Counted from the stretch's first letter, positions 1 through 9,590 are shown. The stretch: DNA of 36,253 bases from Clostridia bacterium (GCA_003566675.1 PXCI01000142.1:1-36253), one strand, 5' to 3'. Made by a program: numbers and translations. Notes: generated by a model from the sequence alone, not told the origin.

Positions 1-1064
1 ATGGGCAGTCCCGTTTCGTAGCTGCCGGGATAGCCCCCCGAGGCCAGCACCACGCAGACAGCACTCTCGCCCCGCCAGCGCAGCCCCCTCACCTGGCTCT
101 CCAGGTCGCCTGCAACGCCCGAAGCCGCCAGGAGCAGGGGGACCAGGTCACTCTCCATCCGGGGAAGGACGACCTGGGTCTCAGGGTCGCCAAAACGACC
201 GTTGAACTCGAGCACCATCGGACCCTCGTCGGTGATCATCAGTCCCGCGTAAAGCACCCCGCGGAAGGGTGCACCTTCACTGGCCATCGCCTCCACCGTC
301 GGTCGCAGGATCTCCAACTCGACCCGATGGGCCAACTCCTCACCGTAGAAGGACACAGGCGAGAAGGTCCCCATCCCCCCGGTATTGGGGCCCTGTCCCC
401 CGTCGAGAAGAGCCTTGTGATCCTGGGAAGGGGCCAGGGTGACCAGGGCCCTGCCGTCGGTGATCGCCATCACGCTGAGCTCCTCGCCTGTCAGAAAATC
501 CTCAATGAGCACCCGGTCTCCGGCAACACCGAACCTCTTCTCGACCATGATCCCGGAGAGGGCCTCCATCGCCTCATCGTGATCAGCGGCCACGATGACG
601 CCCTTCCCCGCTGCCAGGCCGTCGGCCTTGATCACCGCTGGAAAGGATCTCTGCCCCAGGTGAGCTGCCGCTTCCTCGACGTCGGAAAAAACCCGGTACG
701 GCGCCGTCGGAATTCCGTATTTCTTCATCAGGTCCTTGGCGAAGACCTTGCTCGCCTCGATCCTCGCCGCGCTCTGCGAGGGCCCGAAGGCGGAGATGCC
801 CTCCTTCTCCAGGGCGTCCACCAGCCCCGCGGCCAGGGGATTCTCCGGTCCCACCACGACCAGGTCCACGCCCAGGTCCCCCGCCGATCTGACCACCGCC
901 TCGATGTCTTCGGCGTCTCCGGGCACCCGCTCGGCCACCGGAGTCATCCCGGCGCTTCCAGGCAGGGCTACGACCCGGCTCACCAGCGGGCTTTCTGCAA
1001 TGCTAACCACCAGGCTGTGCTCTCTACCTCCGCTGCCCACCACCATGATCTCGTAAGAAGCCAT
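1..1064 (-). CDS. purD: Phosphoribosylamine--glycine ligase, partial (3' end cut by window edge)
   Basis: Joins 5-phosphoribosylamine and glycine with ATP to give GAR, the second step of IMP synthesis in the cytosol. The ORF track misses it because it runs off the left edge. Reading the minus strand gives an N-terminal GSGGREH nucleotide-binding loop, a PLAAGLVDALEKEGI segment, the ATP-grasp core with an NTGGMG loop and EFNGRFGDPE metal-binding stretch, and GYPGSYETG near the edge. About 354 residues are present out of a usual ~420, so the C-terminal part lies outside. The start is taken as ATG at 1064 (MASYEIMVVGSGG) because a G-rich Shine-Dalgarno (GGGGGG) sits six bases upstream; an in-frame ATG at 1070 touches that run and is less likely. 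It follows purH by 21 bases and is the last visible gene of the operon. Confidence 0.96.
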   Translation of the reverse strand, partial: MASYEIMVVGSGGREHSLVVSIAESPLVSRVVALPGSAGMTPVAERVPGDAEDIEAVVRSAGDLGVDLVVVGPENPLAAGLVDALEKEGISAFGPSQSAARIEASKVFAKDLMKKYGIPTAPYRVFSDVEEAAAHLGQRSFPAVIKADGLAAGKGVIVAADHDEAMEALSGIMVEKRFGVAGDRVLIEDFLTGEELSVMAITDGRALVTLAPSQDHKALLDGGQGPNTGGMGTFSPVSFYGEELAHRVELEILRPTVEAMASEGAPFRGVLYAGLMITDEGPMVLEFNGRFGDPETQVVLPRMESDLVPLLLAASGVAGDLESQVRGLRWRGESAVCVVLASGGYPGSYETGLP

Positions 1065-1085
1065 CTTCATCCCCCCGTAAAAAGA

Positions 1086-2660
1086 TCAATGCACAAAGTG
1101 TCGCCTGCCGGTGAATACCATCGCCATGTCCGCCTGGTCCGCGACATCTATAATCTGCTCATCCCGGATGGACCCTCCCGGCTGCACCAGGGCCGCAATC
1201 CCAGCATCGGCGGCCACCTGCGCCACGTCCGGGAAGGGCAGCATCCCATCGGATGCCATGACCGCGCCTCGCGCTCCCTCTCCTGCAGCTTCCAGGGCCA
1301 GCCGGGCCGAACTCACCCGGTTCATCTGGCCAGCGCCCACGCCGAGGGTGGCTCCATCCCTGGCAATCACAATGGCGTTGGACTTGGTGTACATGGCCAC
1401 GGTCCAGGCGAACGCCATGTCCGCCCATGCTCCGTCCCCGGGCTGGCATCCGCCGACAACCTCCCAGGTCGAACCAGGGGGCGTCCCCTCGTCACGTTGG
1501 TTTAGAAGCATCCCGCCCTTTATGAAGCGCCCGGCCAGCTCGTCCATTTCCAATCCAACCAGGCCCGCCTCCTCCTGGCCCAGGCCCGCAAGGCAGAGCG
1601 CCCGGAGCTTCTTCCGCCTCTTCAGCCGCTCCAGGGCCTCCTCGGTGTACCCGGGAGCCACCAGCACATCGAGGAAGAGCTCCCGCTCAGCTATGAGCTC
1701 CACAAATTCCAGGTTCACCGTTCGATTGACGGCCACCACCCCACCAAAAATGGAAACGGGATCCGCATCGTAGGCCCGGCGGAAGGCATCAGCCAGGGTC
1801 CCGGCCACCGCGACGCCGCAGGGATTGTTGTGTTTTAGAGCACAAACAGCAGGCGCCTCGAACTCCGAGGCCAATCCCACCGCCACGTCCACATCCAGCA
1901 GGTTGTTGTACGAAAGATCCGGCCCCTGGACCTGGTGCAGGCGCTCCAGCGAGAGTGAAGAGGTGCTGGGCGTGACATACAGGGCCGCCGTCTGATGGGG
2001 GTTCTCACCGTAGCGCAGGATCCGGGTCCTCTTCAGGGGAATCGTCAGTTCCTCGGGATACGACATGTAGCCCGGGCTCCCCTCTCCCAGGTAGGCTGCA
2101 ATCAGGGAATCGTACCGGGAAACGTGCCGGAAGACCTCGGCCGCCAGCTCGCGCCTCATCTCGGCTGTGACATCACCGGTCTGCTGCAGCTGTTCCAATA
2201 CCCGGGGGTAATCCCGGGGACGGGCCAGGGGAATCACCGAGGAGTGGTTCTTGGCCGCGGCGCGCAGCATGGTCGGTCCCCCAATATCTATGTTCTCCAG
2301 GGTCTGCTCGTGGGACCGTCCCGCAGAAACCGTCTCCTCGAAAGGGTAGAGATTGACGACCACCATGTCGATGGGCTCGTAACTCCTCTCCCGCAGTTCC
2401 CTCGCATCCTCATCCCGGTCCCTCCTGGCCAGAATCCCGCTGTGAATCGCCGGATGAAGGGTCTTGACCCGGCCCTCCAGGAGAGAGGGATGCCCCGTGA
2501 CCTCGGACACAGGCGTGACGGGCAGACCCTCGCCCTCGAGGAGGGAGGCCGTCCCTCCGGTGGATACGATCCTCCAACCCAGGTCAACGAGGCCGCGAGC
2601 GAGGGGGATCAACCCCTCCTTGTCTGAACAGCTGATCAGGACGATGCGCCCTTCAGTCAT
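1086..2660 (-). CDS. purH: Bifunctional AICAR transformylase / IMP cyclohydrolase
   Basis: Catalyses the last two steps to IMP: formyl transfer from 10-formyl-THF to AICAR, then ring closure of FAICAR. The N-terminal MGS-like cyclohydrolase domain (about residues 1-200) shows SCSDKEGL, STGGTA, GRVKTLHPAIHSGILARR and GGPTMLRAAAKNH. The transformylase half shows RYGENPHQ, the LKHNNPCG motif and the family-typical GGSIRDEQIIDVADQ...FTGRRHFVH end. At 524 residues it is full length. The start overlaps the end of purN by eight bases, indicating translational coupling. It lies in the 3' part of the purE-to-purD operon. Confidence 0.98.
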   Translation of the reverse strand: MTEGRIVLISCSDKEGLIPLARGLVDLGWRIVSTGGTASLLEGEGLPVTPVSEVTGHPSLLEGRVKTLHPAIHSGILARRDRDEDARELRERSYEPIDMVVVNLYPFEETVSAGRSHEQTLENIDIGGPTMLRAAAKNHSSVIPLARPRDYPRVLEQLQQTGDVTAEMRRELAAEVFRHVSRYDSLIAAYLGEGSPGYMSYPEELTIPLKRTRILRYGENPHQTAALYVTPSTSSLSLERLHQVQGPDLSYNNLLDVDVAVGLASEFEAPAVCALKHNNPCGVAVAGTLADAFRRAYDADPVSIFGGVVAVNRTVNLEFVELIAERELFLDVLVAPGYTEEALERLKRRKKLRALCLAGLGQEEAGLVGLEMDELAGRFIKGGMLLNQRDEGTPPGSTWEVVGGCQPGDGAWADMAFAWTVAMYTKSNAIVIARDGATLGVGAGQMNRVSSARLALEAAGEGARGAVMASDGMLPFPDVAQVAADAGIAALVQPGGSIRDEQIIDVADQADMAMVFTGRRHFVH

Positions 2661-3279
2661 TGCGTATCCTCACCCTTCTACCCTGTCTTTGCAAACGTCG
2701 CTCAGCATACAGCCCAAGTGCCTGTGGATACAGGCGGTGTTCCAACCTCAGAATTCGCCTCGAAAGGCAATCGACATCATCTTCAGGGTCAACCGGGACA
2801 ACGGCCTGCAGGATGATCGGACCCGTGTCCACGCCCTCATCGACAAAATGGACCGTGCACCCGGAGACCTTCACCCCGTACTCGAGAGCCTGGGCCTGGG
2901 CGTCCAGTCCGGGGAAGGCCGGCAGGAGGGAGGGATGTATGTTGAAAACGTCCCCGGGAAAGGCCGCAAGGAAACTCGCCGGCAAGATCCGCATGAAACC
3001 AGCCAGGGCCACCACATCGATCCGGTACGCCTCAAGGAGCCGGAGCAGGCTCTCACCAAAAGCGTGGCGGTCCGAGGGCACCTCCAGCACCTGGACCGCC
3101 ACCCCGGCCCCCCGCGCCCGCTCCAGGGCGGGGGCGTCCCCCTGGTCGCTCGCCACCAGGGCGACCTCCATGTCCAGGTCACCCGAGGAAACGGCGTCCA
3201 GGATGGCCCCCAGATTGCTGCCCCGGCCGGAGGCCAGGACCGCCAGCCGAAACCTGTCCGCATCACCCACCGTTATCAT
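2653..3279 (-). CDS. purN: Phosphoribosylglycinamide formyltransferase (10-formyl-THF dependent)
   Basis: Transfers a formyl group from 10-formyl-THF to GAR, giving FGAR. The N-terminus carries LAVLASGRGSNL (phosphate-binding loop). The catalytic block is FMRILPASFL with FNIHPSLLPAFPGLDAQAQAL, including the Asn-His pair, followed by GCTVHFVDEGVDTGPII. The ORF track begins at a GTG at 3297, but ATG 3279 (MITVGDADRF) lies just downstream of GAGGAGGG and is the more likely start, giving 208 residues. It overlaps purM by 17 bases and purH by 8. This is the folate-dependent enzyme, not the formate-dependent ATP-grasp enzyme PurT. Confidence 0.96.
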   Translation of the reverse strand: MITVGDADRFRLAVLASGRGSNLGAILDAVSSGDLDMEVALVASDQGDAPALERARGAGVAVQVLEVPSDRHAFGESLLRLLEAYRIDVVALAGFMRILPASFLAAFPGDVFNIHPSLLPAFPGLDAQAQALEYGVKVSGCTVHFVDEGVDTGPIILQAVVPVDPEDDVDCLSRRILRLEHRLYPQALGLYAERRLQRQGRRVRIRND

Positions 3280-4288
3280 CTCCCTCCTCGATGACACCCA
3301 TCACGTGGGCCTCAACCCCGGTCTCCCGGGCCACGCCCAGCGCCCGGTCGAGATCCCCCGGCGGCACCACGGCAACCATACCCACCCCGAGGTTGAAGGT
3401 CTTGCGCATCTCCTCCTCCGCCACTCGTCCAGCGTCAGCAATGAGATCGAACACAGGGGGGCGCTCCCATGAAGACCAGTCGATGCGCGGGCGAGTCCCA
3501 CGAGGTAGCGCGCGGATGATATTGCCGGGGATCCCGCCTCCGGTGATGTGAGCAAAGGCAAGGGCTCCGCCCCGTTCAAACAGGTCCAGTACCGGGCGCA
3601 CATAGATCCGGGTCGGTCGCATCAGTTCTTCGGCCAGGGGGACCTCCAGGGGGGCGATCACCTGCTCCAGGTCCCAGCCCTTATCCCTGACCACCTGCCG
3701 CACCAGCGAGAAACCGTTGCTGTGGAGGCCAGCCGACGGCAGGCCCAGGAGCAGGTCCCCGGGCTTCGGGTCCCGGGGCAGAAGCTCCCGGTCGCCCTCG
3801 GCGATCCCCAGGGCAAATCCAACGAGTTCGTGATCGTCCAGATGATATACGCCGGGCATCTCCGCGGTCTCGCCTCCCACGAGGGCGCAGCCCGCCTCCC
3901 GGCATCCCTGGGCAAGGCCCTGTACGATCTGGAGCACCGGTTCTGGCTTGAGCTCCGAGGCGGCAATGTAGTCCAGCAGAAACAGCGGCTGGGCCCCCTC
4001 GGTCACCATGTCATTGACCACCATGCCCACGCAATCCACGCCTACTTCCCGGTGACGGCCTGTCGCCGCGGCCAGTTTGATCTTGGTGCCGACAGAGTCG
4101 GTGCACGCCACCAACCGGGGCCGACGATAGTCCCTCCAGGGCGGAAAGAAAGAGGCGGCGAAATCGCCGAAGTCATCGGTGGTCCCCTCGATCCACGTTC
4201 CCCGAATCGCCTCCTGCATGCTCGCCACAATGGCGTCGGCCCTCTCAATGTCGACCCCCGCATCACGATACGTGGTCCCCTCGGCCAT
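3263..4288 (-). CDS. purM: Phosphoribosylformylglycinamidine cyclo-ligase (AIR synthetase)
   Basis: Closes the imidazole ring of FGAM with ATP to yield AIR. Family signatures include YRDAGVDIERAD at the start, the ACTDSVGTKIKLA substrate/ATP loop, VNDMVTEGAQPLFLLDY, GGETAEMPGVY, GLPSAGLHSNGFSL and AHITGGGIPGN. The track gives 395 residues from 4450, but the first 54 are the out-of-frame reading of the purF 3' end. The family start MAEGTTYRDAG is ATG 4288, one base after the purF stop (TGAGATG), with GGGGAGG about nine bases upstream. That gives 341 residues, the normal length. Confidence 0.97.
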   Translation of the reverse strand: MAEGTTYRDAGVDIERADAIVASMQEAIRGTWIEGTTDDFGDFAASFFPPWRDYRRPRLVACTDSVGTKIKLAAATGRHREVGVDCVGMVVNDMVTEGAQPLFLLDYIAASELKPEPVLQIVQGLAQGCREAGCALVGGETAEMPGVYHLDDHELVGFALGIAEGDRELLPRDPKPGDLLLGLPSAGLHSNGFSLVRQVVRDKGWDLEQVIAPLEVPLAEELMRPTRIYVRPVLDLFERGGALAFAHITGGGIPGNIIRALPRGTRPRIDWSSWERPPVFDLIADAGRVAEEEMRKTFNLGVGMVAVVPPGDLDRALGVARETGVEAHVMGVIEEGDDNGG

Positions 4289-4289
4289 C

Positions 4290-5693
4290 TCAATCAACCT
4301 CCCCAAAACAGTCTTCGTCGGTCTCCTCGGGCGGTACGGGGTAGTCACCGTCAAAGCAGGCGGTGCAGAAATCGCTCCGCGTCCCCCCAGCCGCCTCAGC
4401 CACACGATCCTCGTCGAGGTAGGCCAGGGAATCAGCTCCCACGATGGCACGGATCTCCTCCACCGTTCGTCCCGCCGCGATCAACTCACCCTTCGAGCTG
4501 GTGTCAATCCCGTAGTAACAGGGATAGCGGTACGGTGGCGAACTGATCCGCAGATGGATCTCCTCGGCCCCCACCGCTCGCAAGAGTTCGACCAGGATCT
4601 TCGAGGTCGTGCCTCGCACGATGGAGTCGTCCACCAGGACCACCCTTCGACCCTCCACCACCTTGCGCAGGGGATTGAGCTTGAGCCGCACCCCCAGCTT
4701 CCTCAGTTCATCGCCGGGCTGGATGAAGGTCCGGCCGATGTAGCGATTGCGGACCAGGCCCATCTCGTAAGGGATTCCCGCCTGCTCAGCATATCCGGTG
4801 GCAGCCGAAAGGCTGGACGCTGGCACCCCTGACACCACATCGGCATCCACGGGGTGATCCATCGCCAAAAGCCTCCCCAGCTCCTTTCTCACCTGGTGGA
4901 CGTTATGTCCCTCCAGGTTGCTGTCAGGCCGGGCGAAGTAAATGTATTCAAAAATACACAGCGCCGACGGGGCTTTCCCGGTGATCCTCAGACTCGTCAG
5001 GCCCTCATCATCAATGCGAAGCAGCTCACCAGGGGCCACATCCCGTACGAAGGTTGCCCCGGCCGTATCCAGCGCACAAGTCTCCGAGGCCACCATCCAC
5101 CCGTCTCCCAACTTGCCCAGGCAGAGGGGCCGTATGCCGGCGGGATCCCTGGCAGCGAAGAGCTGGCCGGGCGTCAGGGCGACCATAGCATACCCTCCCC
5201 TGACCTCCTGCAAAGCCTCCAGGAGACTGGCTCCCATCTCATCAGAGCGCGCCCGGGCCGTCAGGTGAGCGATGACCTCGGTGTCCGAGGTGCTCTGGAA
5301 GATACTTCCTCTCCCTTCGAGGCAGCGACGCAGGCGCGCTGCATTGGTCAGGTTGCCGTTGTGAGCCAGCCCCAAAGATGTTGACTTCAGGCGCACCACC
5401 AGGGGCTGGGCGTTGCGCAGGGACGTGTTTCCCGTCGTCGCGTAGCGTACGTGTCCCACGGCACAATCCCCTCGCAGGGACTCCAGCGTCTCCTCCCCGA
5501 AGACCTCTGCGACCAATCCCAGGCCACGATGCAGCTTCAGACCATCATCTCCGCTGCAGGCGGCGGCGATCCCAGCCGATTCCTGGCCGCGGTGCTGCAG
5601 CGCATAAAGAGCGTAATGGGTCAGGGTCACCGCATGGGGATGCCCCCAGATCCCGGACACCCCACACTCTTCCCGGAGCGTATCTCCGGTCAT
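4290..5693 (-). CDS. purF: Amidophosphoribosyltransferase, Fe-S and propeptide type
   Basis: First committed enzyme: glutamine plus PRPP gives phosphoribosylamine. A short propeptide (MTGDTLREE) precedes the N-terminal nucleophile Cys of ECGVSGIWG, followed by the glutaminase domain with LQHRGQESAG, GHVRYATTG and HNGNLTNA. The phosphoribosyltransferase domain shows the PRPP loop VVLVDDSIVRGTTS. Cysteines at ALCIFEYIYFARPDS, RYPCYYGID and FCTACFDG match the four ligands of the 4Fe-4S cluster in the B. subtilis-type enzyme, so the protein is probably oxygen-labile. It overlaps purL by ATGA (four bases). Confidence 0.97.
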   Translation of the reverse strand: MTGDTLREECGVSGIWGHPHAVTLTHYALYALQHRGQESAGIAAACSGDDGLKLHRGLGLVAEVFGEETLESLRGDCAVGHVRYATTGNTSLRNAQPLVVRLKSTSLGLAHNGNLTNAARLRRCLEGRGSIFQSTSDTEVIAHLTARARSDEMGASLLEALQEVRGGYAMVALTPGQLFAARDPAGIRPLCLGKLGDGWMVASETCALDTAGATFVRDVAPGELLRIDDEGLTSLRITGKAPSALCIFEYIYFARPDSNLEGHNVHQVRKELGRLLAMDHPVDADVVSGVPASSLSAATGYAEQAGIPYEMGLVRNRYIGRTFIQPGDELRKLGVRLKLNPLRKVVEGRRVVLVDDSIVRGTTSKILVELLRAVGAEEIHLRISSPPYRYPCYYGIDTSSKGELIAAGRTVEEIRAIVGADSLAYLDEDRVAEAAGGTRSDFCTACFDGDYPVPPEETDEDCFGEVD

Positions 5694-7894
5694 TGCAAAC
5701 CACCCTCTCTGGCTTCAACAAGATCCGCAACCGGTATGTCGATTCGCCTCTGTCCGGTGGCAACGCGAAGGAAACTGCCCCCCACCTCACCGATGACGTC
5801 AAGTGGGCATCCGAGCTCCCGGGACCGCTCCAAGAGGGCCTCCAGGGACTCCGGCGCGGCGCTCACCAGGTACCGCGGCCCACCCTCACCGAACAGAATC
5901 TCATCCGCTCGTTCTCCGGCCTGCAATTCGATCTTAGCACCAAGCTGGGACGGCGAAAGACACGCCGCCTCGGCGAGAGCCACTGCGAGACCACCATCGG
6001 ATACATCATGGGCTGATCGGATCCATCCGCGGGCAATGCCCACCCGACACGCCTTACCCGCGACCCGTTCCGCCGCGAAGTCGACGGTGGGCACGGGCCC
6101 AGCCACCTTCCCGGCGACGATGTTCAGGTACTGGGATCCGCCCAGGGATCCCGTTCCCCCACCAAGGAGAAGAACCGCATCGCCGTCCGCTGCAAACCCG
6201 GGAGGGACGCATCGCGAGACATCCTCCAGGAGGCCGACCATGCCAATGACGGGCGTGGGATAGATCTCCCGGCCTCCCGTCTCGTTATAGAAGCTGACAT
6301 TGCCGCCGGTGACCGGCGTACCGAGGGCCTGGCAGGCCTCACCCATCCCTGCAACCACTTCGGCGAAGCGATACATGACCTCGGGCTTCTCCGGGCTGGC
6401 AAAATTCAGGCAGTTGGTCACCGCCAGGGGACGGGCGCCGACAGCAGAGAGATTTCGATAACTCTCGGCGACCACGTTCATGGCCCCCCTCCTGGGATCA
6501 AGGTGACAGAGCATGCCGTTTCCATCGACTGCGACGGCGATTCCCTGCCCAGAACCCCTGACTCGCAAAACAGCCGCATCTGCACCTGGGTTCATCGCGG
6601 TGTTGATCCCGACCATGTGATCGTATTGCTCATAGACTTCCCTTCGGGAACAGAGATTGGGATGGGAGAGCATCTGCAGAAGGACACGATTGAGATCCTG
6701 GGGTTCGGGGATCTCCCCGGCGTGGAAACCCGGATCCGGTGCAGGGGAGCGCATCGGTCGATCATAGGCGGGAGCGCCCTCCGTCAGGCTCAGAGCGGGT
6801 ATGGAGGCGACCTCTGTGCCGTCCTCCAGGATCCTCAGCTGGCCGTCCGACGTCACCTCACCGATCCGCGCGGCCTCCAGTTCCCATCTGTCGAAAATAT
6901 CCTCCACTTCACCTTCCCTGCCACGGTGGGCGATGACCAGCATCCTTTCCTGGGACTCGCTGAGCATCACCTCGTAGGGCGTCATTCCCTCCTCGCGCAG
7001 GGGCACCCGGGTCACATCGATCTCCATGCCCATCCCGGCACGGGAGGCCGTCTCTGAGGCGGCCGATGTCAGGCCCGCGGCCCCCAGATCGTTGACGCCC
7101 ACCACGGCATCACTGCCCGTCAGCTGCATGCAGGCCTCGATCAGCAGTTTCTCGCGAAAGGGATCTCCCACCTGCACGGCGGGCCTCATGGACTCCGTTT
7201 CCTCATCAAACTCCCTGGAGGCCAACAGGCTCGCCCCGTGGATGCCGTCCCTGCCCGTGCGGGCTCCGACGATGAAAACGGGGTTGCCCGCACCCGAGGC
7301 CCGTCCCCTCACGAGACGATCCTTCGGCGCCAGGCCCAGGCACATCACGTTCACCAGGGGATTCTCGCGATAGGCCTCGTCAAAATAGATCTCGCCCCCC
7401 ACGGTGGGGACGCCGACGCAGTTGCCGTAGAAGCTGATCCCCGACACCACGCCTTCAAATAGATAACGGGTTCGGGGATCCCCGGGATCACCAAAACGCA
7501 AAGAGTCCAGCAGGGCGATGGGGCGCGCTCCCACGGTGAAGATGTCCCGCAGGATCCCTCCCACCCCGGTGGCGGCCCCCTGGACCGGTTCAATGGCACT
7601 GGGGTGGTTGTGGGACTCGATCCGGAAGGCCAGGGCCAACCCCTCCCCCAGGTCAATCACCCCAGCATTCTCCCCGGGGCCCTGCAGCACATAGGGGGCC
7701 TCGGTGGGCAGCTGCTCAAGGTGCCGCCGGGAGCTCTTGTAGCTGCAGTGCTCCGACCACATCAACCCGTAAAGACCCAGTTCCAGGGGATTGGGCCGCC
7801 GGTCGAGGTCCTCACAGACCCGATGATATTCACTCCGGCTGAGACCCACGTCCTCCCAGGGGGTCGTGATTCGCTCATCCTCGCCTGATTGCAC
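5690..7894 (-). CDS. purL: FGAM synthetase large (synthetase) subunit, small-PurL type
   Basis: ATP-dependent amidation of FGAR to FGAM, working as a complex with the PurQ glutaminase and PurS. At 734 residues it is the 'small' PurL of Gram-positive and archaeal type, not the ~1300-residue fused enzyme, which agrees with separate purQ and purS genes here. Visible motifs are MWSEHCSYKSSR, FRIESHNHPSAIEP, GAATGVGGILRD, NDLGAAGL, LSESQERML and VTGGNVSFYNE. The start is GTG 7894 with GGAGG nine bases upstream inside purQ, giving a 20-base overlap. It ends in an ATGA overlap with purF. Confidence 0.98.
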   Translation of the reverse strand: MQSGEDERITTPWEDVGLSRSEYHRVCEDLDRRPNPLELGLYGLMWSEHCSYKSSRRHLEQLPTEAPYVLQGPGENAGVIDLGEGLALAFRIESHNHPSAIEPVQGAATGVGGILRDIFTVGARPIALLDSLRFGDPGDPRTRYLFEGVVSGISFYGNCVGVPTVGGEIYFDEAYRENPLVNVMCLGLAPKDRLVRGRASGAGNPVFIVGARTGRDGIHGASLLASREFDEETESMRPAVQVGDPFREKLLIEACMQLTGSDAVVGVNDLGAAGLTSAASETASRAGMGMEIDVTRVPLREEGMTPYEVMLSESQERMLVIAHRGREGEVEDIFDRWELEAARIGEVTSDGQLRILEDGTEVASIPALSLTEGAPAYDRPMRSPAPDPGFHAGEIPEPQDLNRVLLQMLSHPNLCSRREVYEQYDHMVGINTAMNPGADAAVLRVRGSGQGIAVAVDGNGMLCHLDPRRGAMNVVAESYRNLSAVGARPLAVTNCLNFASPEKPEVMYRFAEVVAGMGEACQALGTPVTGGNVSFYNETGGREIYPTPVIGMVGLLEDVSRCVPPGFAADGDAVLLLGGGTGSLGGSQYLNIVAGKVAGPVPTVDFAAERVAGKACRVGIARGWIRSAHDVSDGGLAVALAEAACLSPSQLGAKIELQAGERADEILFGEGGPRYLVSAAPESLEALLERSRELGCPLDVIGEVGGSFLRVATGQRRIDIPVADLVEAREGGLQ

Positions 7895-8579
7895 GGTTCC
7901 CAGCCTCCCTGTACCCCTTCACGATGGAGCGAAAAATGTAAGCGCCGTCGGTTTCTCCGAGAACAGCCTCGGCACATCGCTCGGGATGGGGCATCATACC
8001 CATCACGTTCCCAGCGTCGTTTGAAAGGGCAGCGATCCCGTCCCAGGATCCGTTGGGATTGTGCCGGGGGTCGGATTCGCCCTCCGGCCCGCAGTACCGC
8101 ATCAACACCCGGCCCCGCTCGCCGTTCAAATTGGGTCGGTAGTTTCCCTGGTGATGGGCGATGGGAAGACGAAGTACCTGGCCCACCTCACACTGCCGGG
8201 TGAAGGGGGTATCGATATCCTCCACCCGCACCCAGCAATCATGGCAGGAAAATCGGAGGTGGCTGTTGACCATGAGGGCACCTGGAAGTATCCCTGCTTC
8301 ACACAATACCTGGAAGCCGTTGCAGATCCCCAGTACCAGCCCGCCCCGCAGGGCGAACTCCCGCACCGCATCCATGACGGGAGTGTGGGCGGCAACCGCT
8401 CCTGCCCTGAGATAATCTCCGTAGGCAAAACCCCCGGGCAAGATTACGCAGTCCGTTTCGGGCAGATCCTGGGCGGTGTGACGGACGTAGTCGACGGGAG
8501 CGCCCAATACGTTTCCGACGACATGGTGACAGTCGCGGTCGCAGTTGGAACCGGGAAACACAATCACGGAAAAATGCAT
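7875..8579 (-). CDS. purQ: FGAM synthetase glutaminase subunit
   Basis: Class I glutamine amidotransferase that feeds ammonia to PurL. It begins MHFSVIVFPGSNCDRD. The nucleophile elbow is VLGICNGFQVLCE, preceded by VILPGGFAYGDYLRAGA, and the catalytic His-Glu pair is in GMMPHPERCAE. The ORF track extends to 8660, but the family start is ATG 8579, which has GGAGGTG seven bases upstream. An alternative ATG at 8600 overlaps the purS stop as ATGA and would add seven residues (MTEEVGG). At 234 residues the length is normal for the family. Confidence 0.97.
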   Translation of the reverse strand: MHFSVIVFPGSNCDRDCHHVVGNVLGAPVDYVRHTAQDLPETDCVILPGGFAYGDYLRAGAVAAHTPVMDAVREFALRGGLVLGICNGFQVLCEAGILPGALMVNSHLRFSCHDCWVRVEDIDTPFTRQCEVGQVLRLPIAHHQGNYRPNLNGERGRVLMRYCGPEGESDPRHNPNGSWDGIAALSNDAGNVMGMMPHPERCAEAVLGETDGAYIFRSIVKGYREAGNRAIRRG

Positions 8580-8596
8580 GCCGCCCACCTCCTCGG

Positions 8597-8833
8597 TCAT
8601 TGCTCCTGTACCTCGATGCGGTAGTCCTCCAGGACCGGGTTGGCCAGAAGTCTCCTGCACATCGCATCCACCCGACCCATCTCCTGCTCCCCTGCCAGTT
8701 CAATTTCCAGGTATTTGCCAACCCGAACCCCGCTGACTTCATCGAAGCCCAGTTGGTTCAGCGAGGCCGCCAGGGTCTCTCCCTGGGGATCCAGGACACC
8801 CTGCTTCAGTGTGACAAAAACCCGCACGAGCAT
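8597..8833 (-). CDS. purS: FGAM synthetase subunit PurS
   Basis: Small dimeric subunit that bridges PurL and PurQ and is needed for ammonia channelling in small-PurL systems. The 78 residues read MLVRVFVTLKQGVLDPQG at the start, with GFDEVSGVRVGKYLEIEL in the middle, the usual PurS pattern. The ORF track buries it in a 163-residue ORF whose first half is a shadow of purC. The correct start is ATG 8833, one base after the purC stop, with GGAGGG six bases upstream. Its stop overlaps the alternative ATG of purQ. Confidence 0.95.
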   Translation of the reverse strand: MLVRVFVTLKQGVLDPQGETLAASLNQLGFDEVSGVRVGKYLEIELAGEQEMGRVDAMCRRLLANPVLEDYRIEVQEQ

Positions 8834-8834
8834 T

Positions 8835-9590
8835 TCAACCCTCCCATGCAACCCGGCGATAGACCTCCTGGTAGGCGTCTTCGATCCCGCCCATGTCATA
8901 GCGGAAGCGATCCTTGTCCAATTTCTCGGCGCTCTCCATGTCCCACAGGCGGCATGTATCGGGAGTGATCTCATCGCCGAGAACCAGGGAACCGTCGGAC
9001 GACCGGCCAAATTCCAGTTTGAAATCCACCAGCACGAGTTTTCTTTCCGCAAAGTAGTCCCGCAGCATGGCATTGATGCGCCACGCATCCTCCTCGATGC
9101 GGACGACCTCCTCCTCGGTACAGAGGTTCAGGGTACGAATGTGATAGCGGTTTAGCCAGGGATCCCCCAGATCATCGTCCTTGTAGGAGAACTCGAGAAT
9201 CGGCCTGGACAGTTCGATTCCCTCCTCCAGGCCCAGTCTGCGAACCAGGCTCCCCGCCGCCACGTTGCGAATCACGACCTCCAGCTCGAACATCTCCAGG
9301 GCACGAACCAGGTGATACCGATTTTCCATCTGCTCCACGAAGTGTGTATTGAGTCCACACTTACCGAGATAGCGAAAGATCGCCGCCGAGATGTGAGAGT
9401 TGTAAAAACCCTTGCGCCCAATGGTGCCCTTCTTGTCGCCGTCGAAGGCGGTGGCCTCGTCGGTGAACTCCATCAGCAGCAGATCGTCCGATGGCGTACG
9501 GTAGAGCTCCTTTGCCTTCCCCCTATGTAACAGTTCGCCCTTGATCTCCTCAACGGGCCTGCTGACCAGATCGGAAATACCTTCTACCAC
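8835..9590 (-). CDS. purC: SAICAR synthetase
   Basis: Condenses CAIR with aspartate using ATP to form SAICAR. Motifs include LHRGKAKELYRT, FTDEATAFDGDKKG, VVIRNVAAGSLVRRLG, LVDFKLEFGR and GDEITPDTCRLWD. At 251 residues it is close to the family length of ~235-250, with about 18 extra N-terminal residues before the usual 'LLYEGKAK'-type start. The start used is GTG 9590, one base after the purB stop, with GGAG about ten bases upstream. It sits between purB and purS, as in B. subtilis. Confidence 0.97.
   Translation of the reverse strand: MVEGISDLVSRPVEEIKGELLHRGKAKELYRTPSDDLLLMEFTDEATAFDGDKKGTIGRKGFYNSHISAAIFRYLGKCGLNTHFVEQMENRYHLVRALEMFELEVVIRNVAAGSLVRRLGLEEGIELSRPILEFSYKDDDLGDPWLNRYHIRTLNLCTEEEVVRIEEDAWRINAMLRDYFAERKLVLVDFKLEFGRSSDGSLVLGDEITPDTCRLWDMESAEKLDKDRFRYDMGGIEDAYQEVYRRVAWEG

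Noticed and set aside
327-1505. 392-residue plus-strand ORF
   Set aside because: Antisense to purD and purH, both certain.
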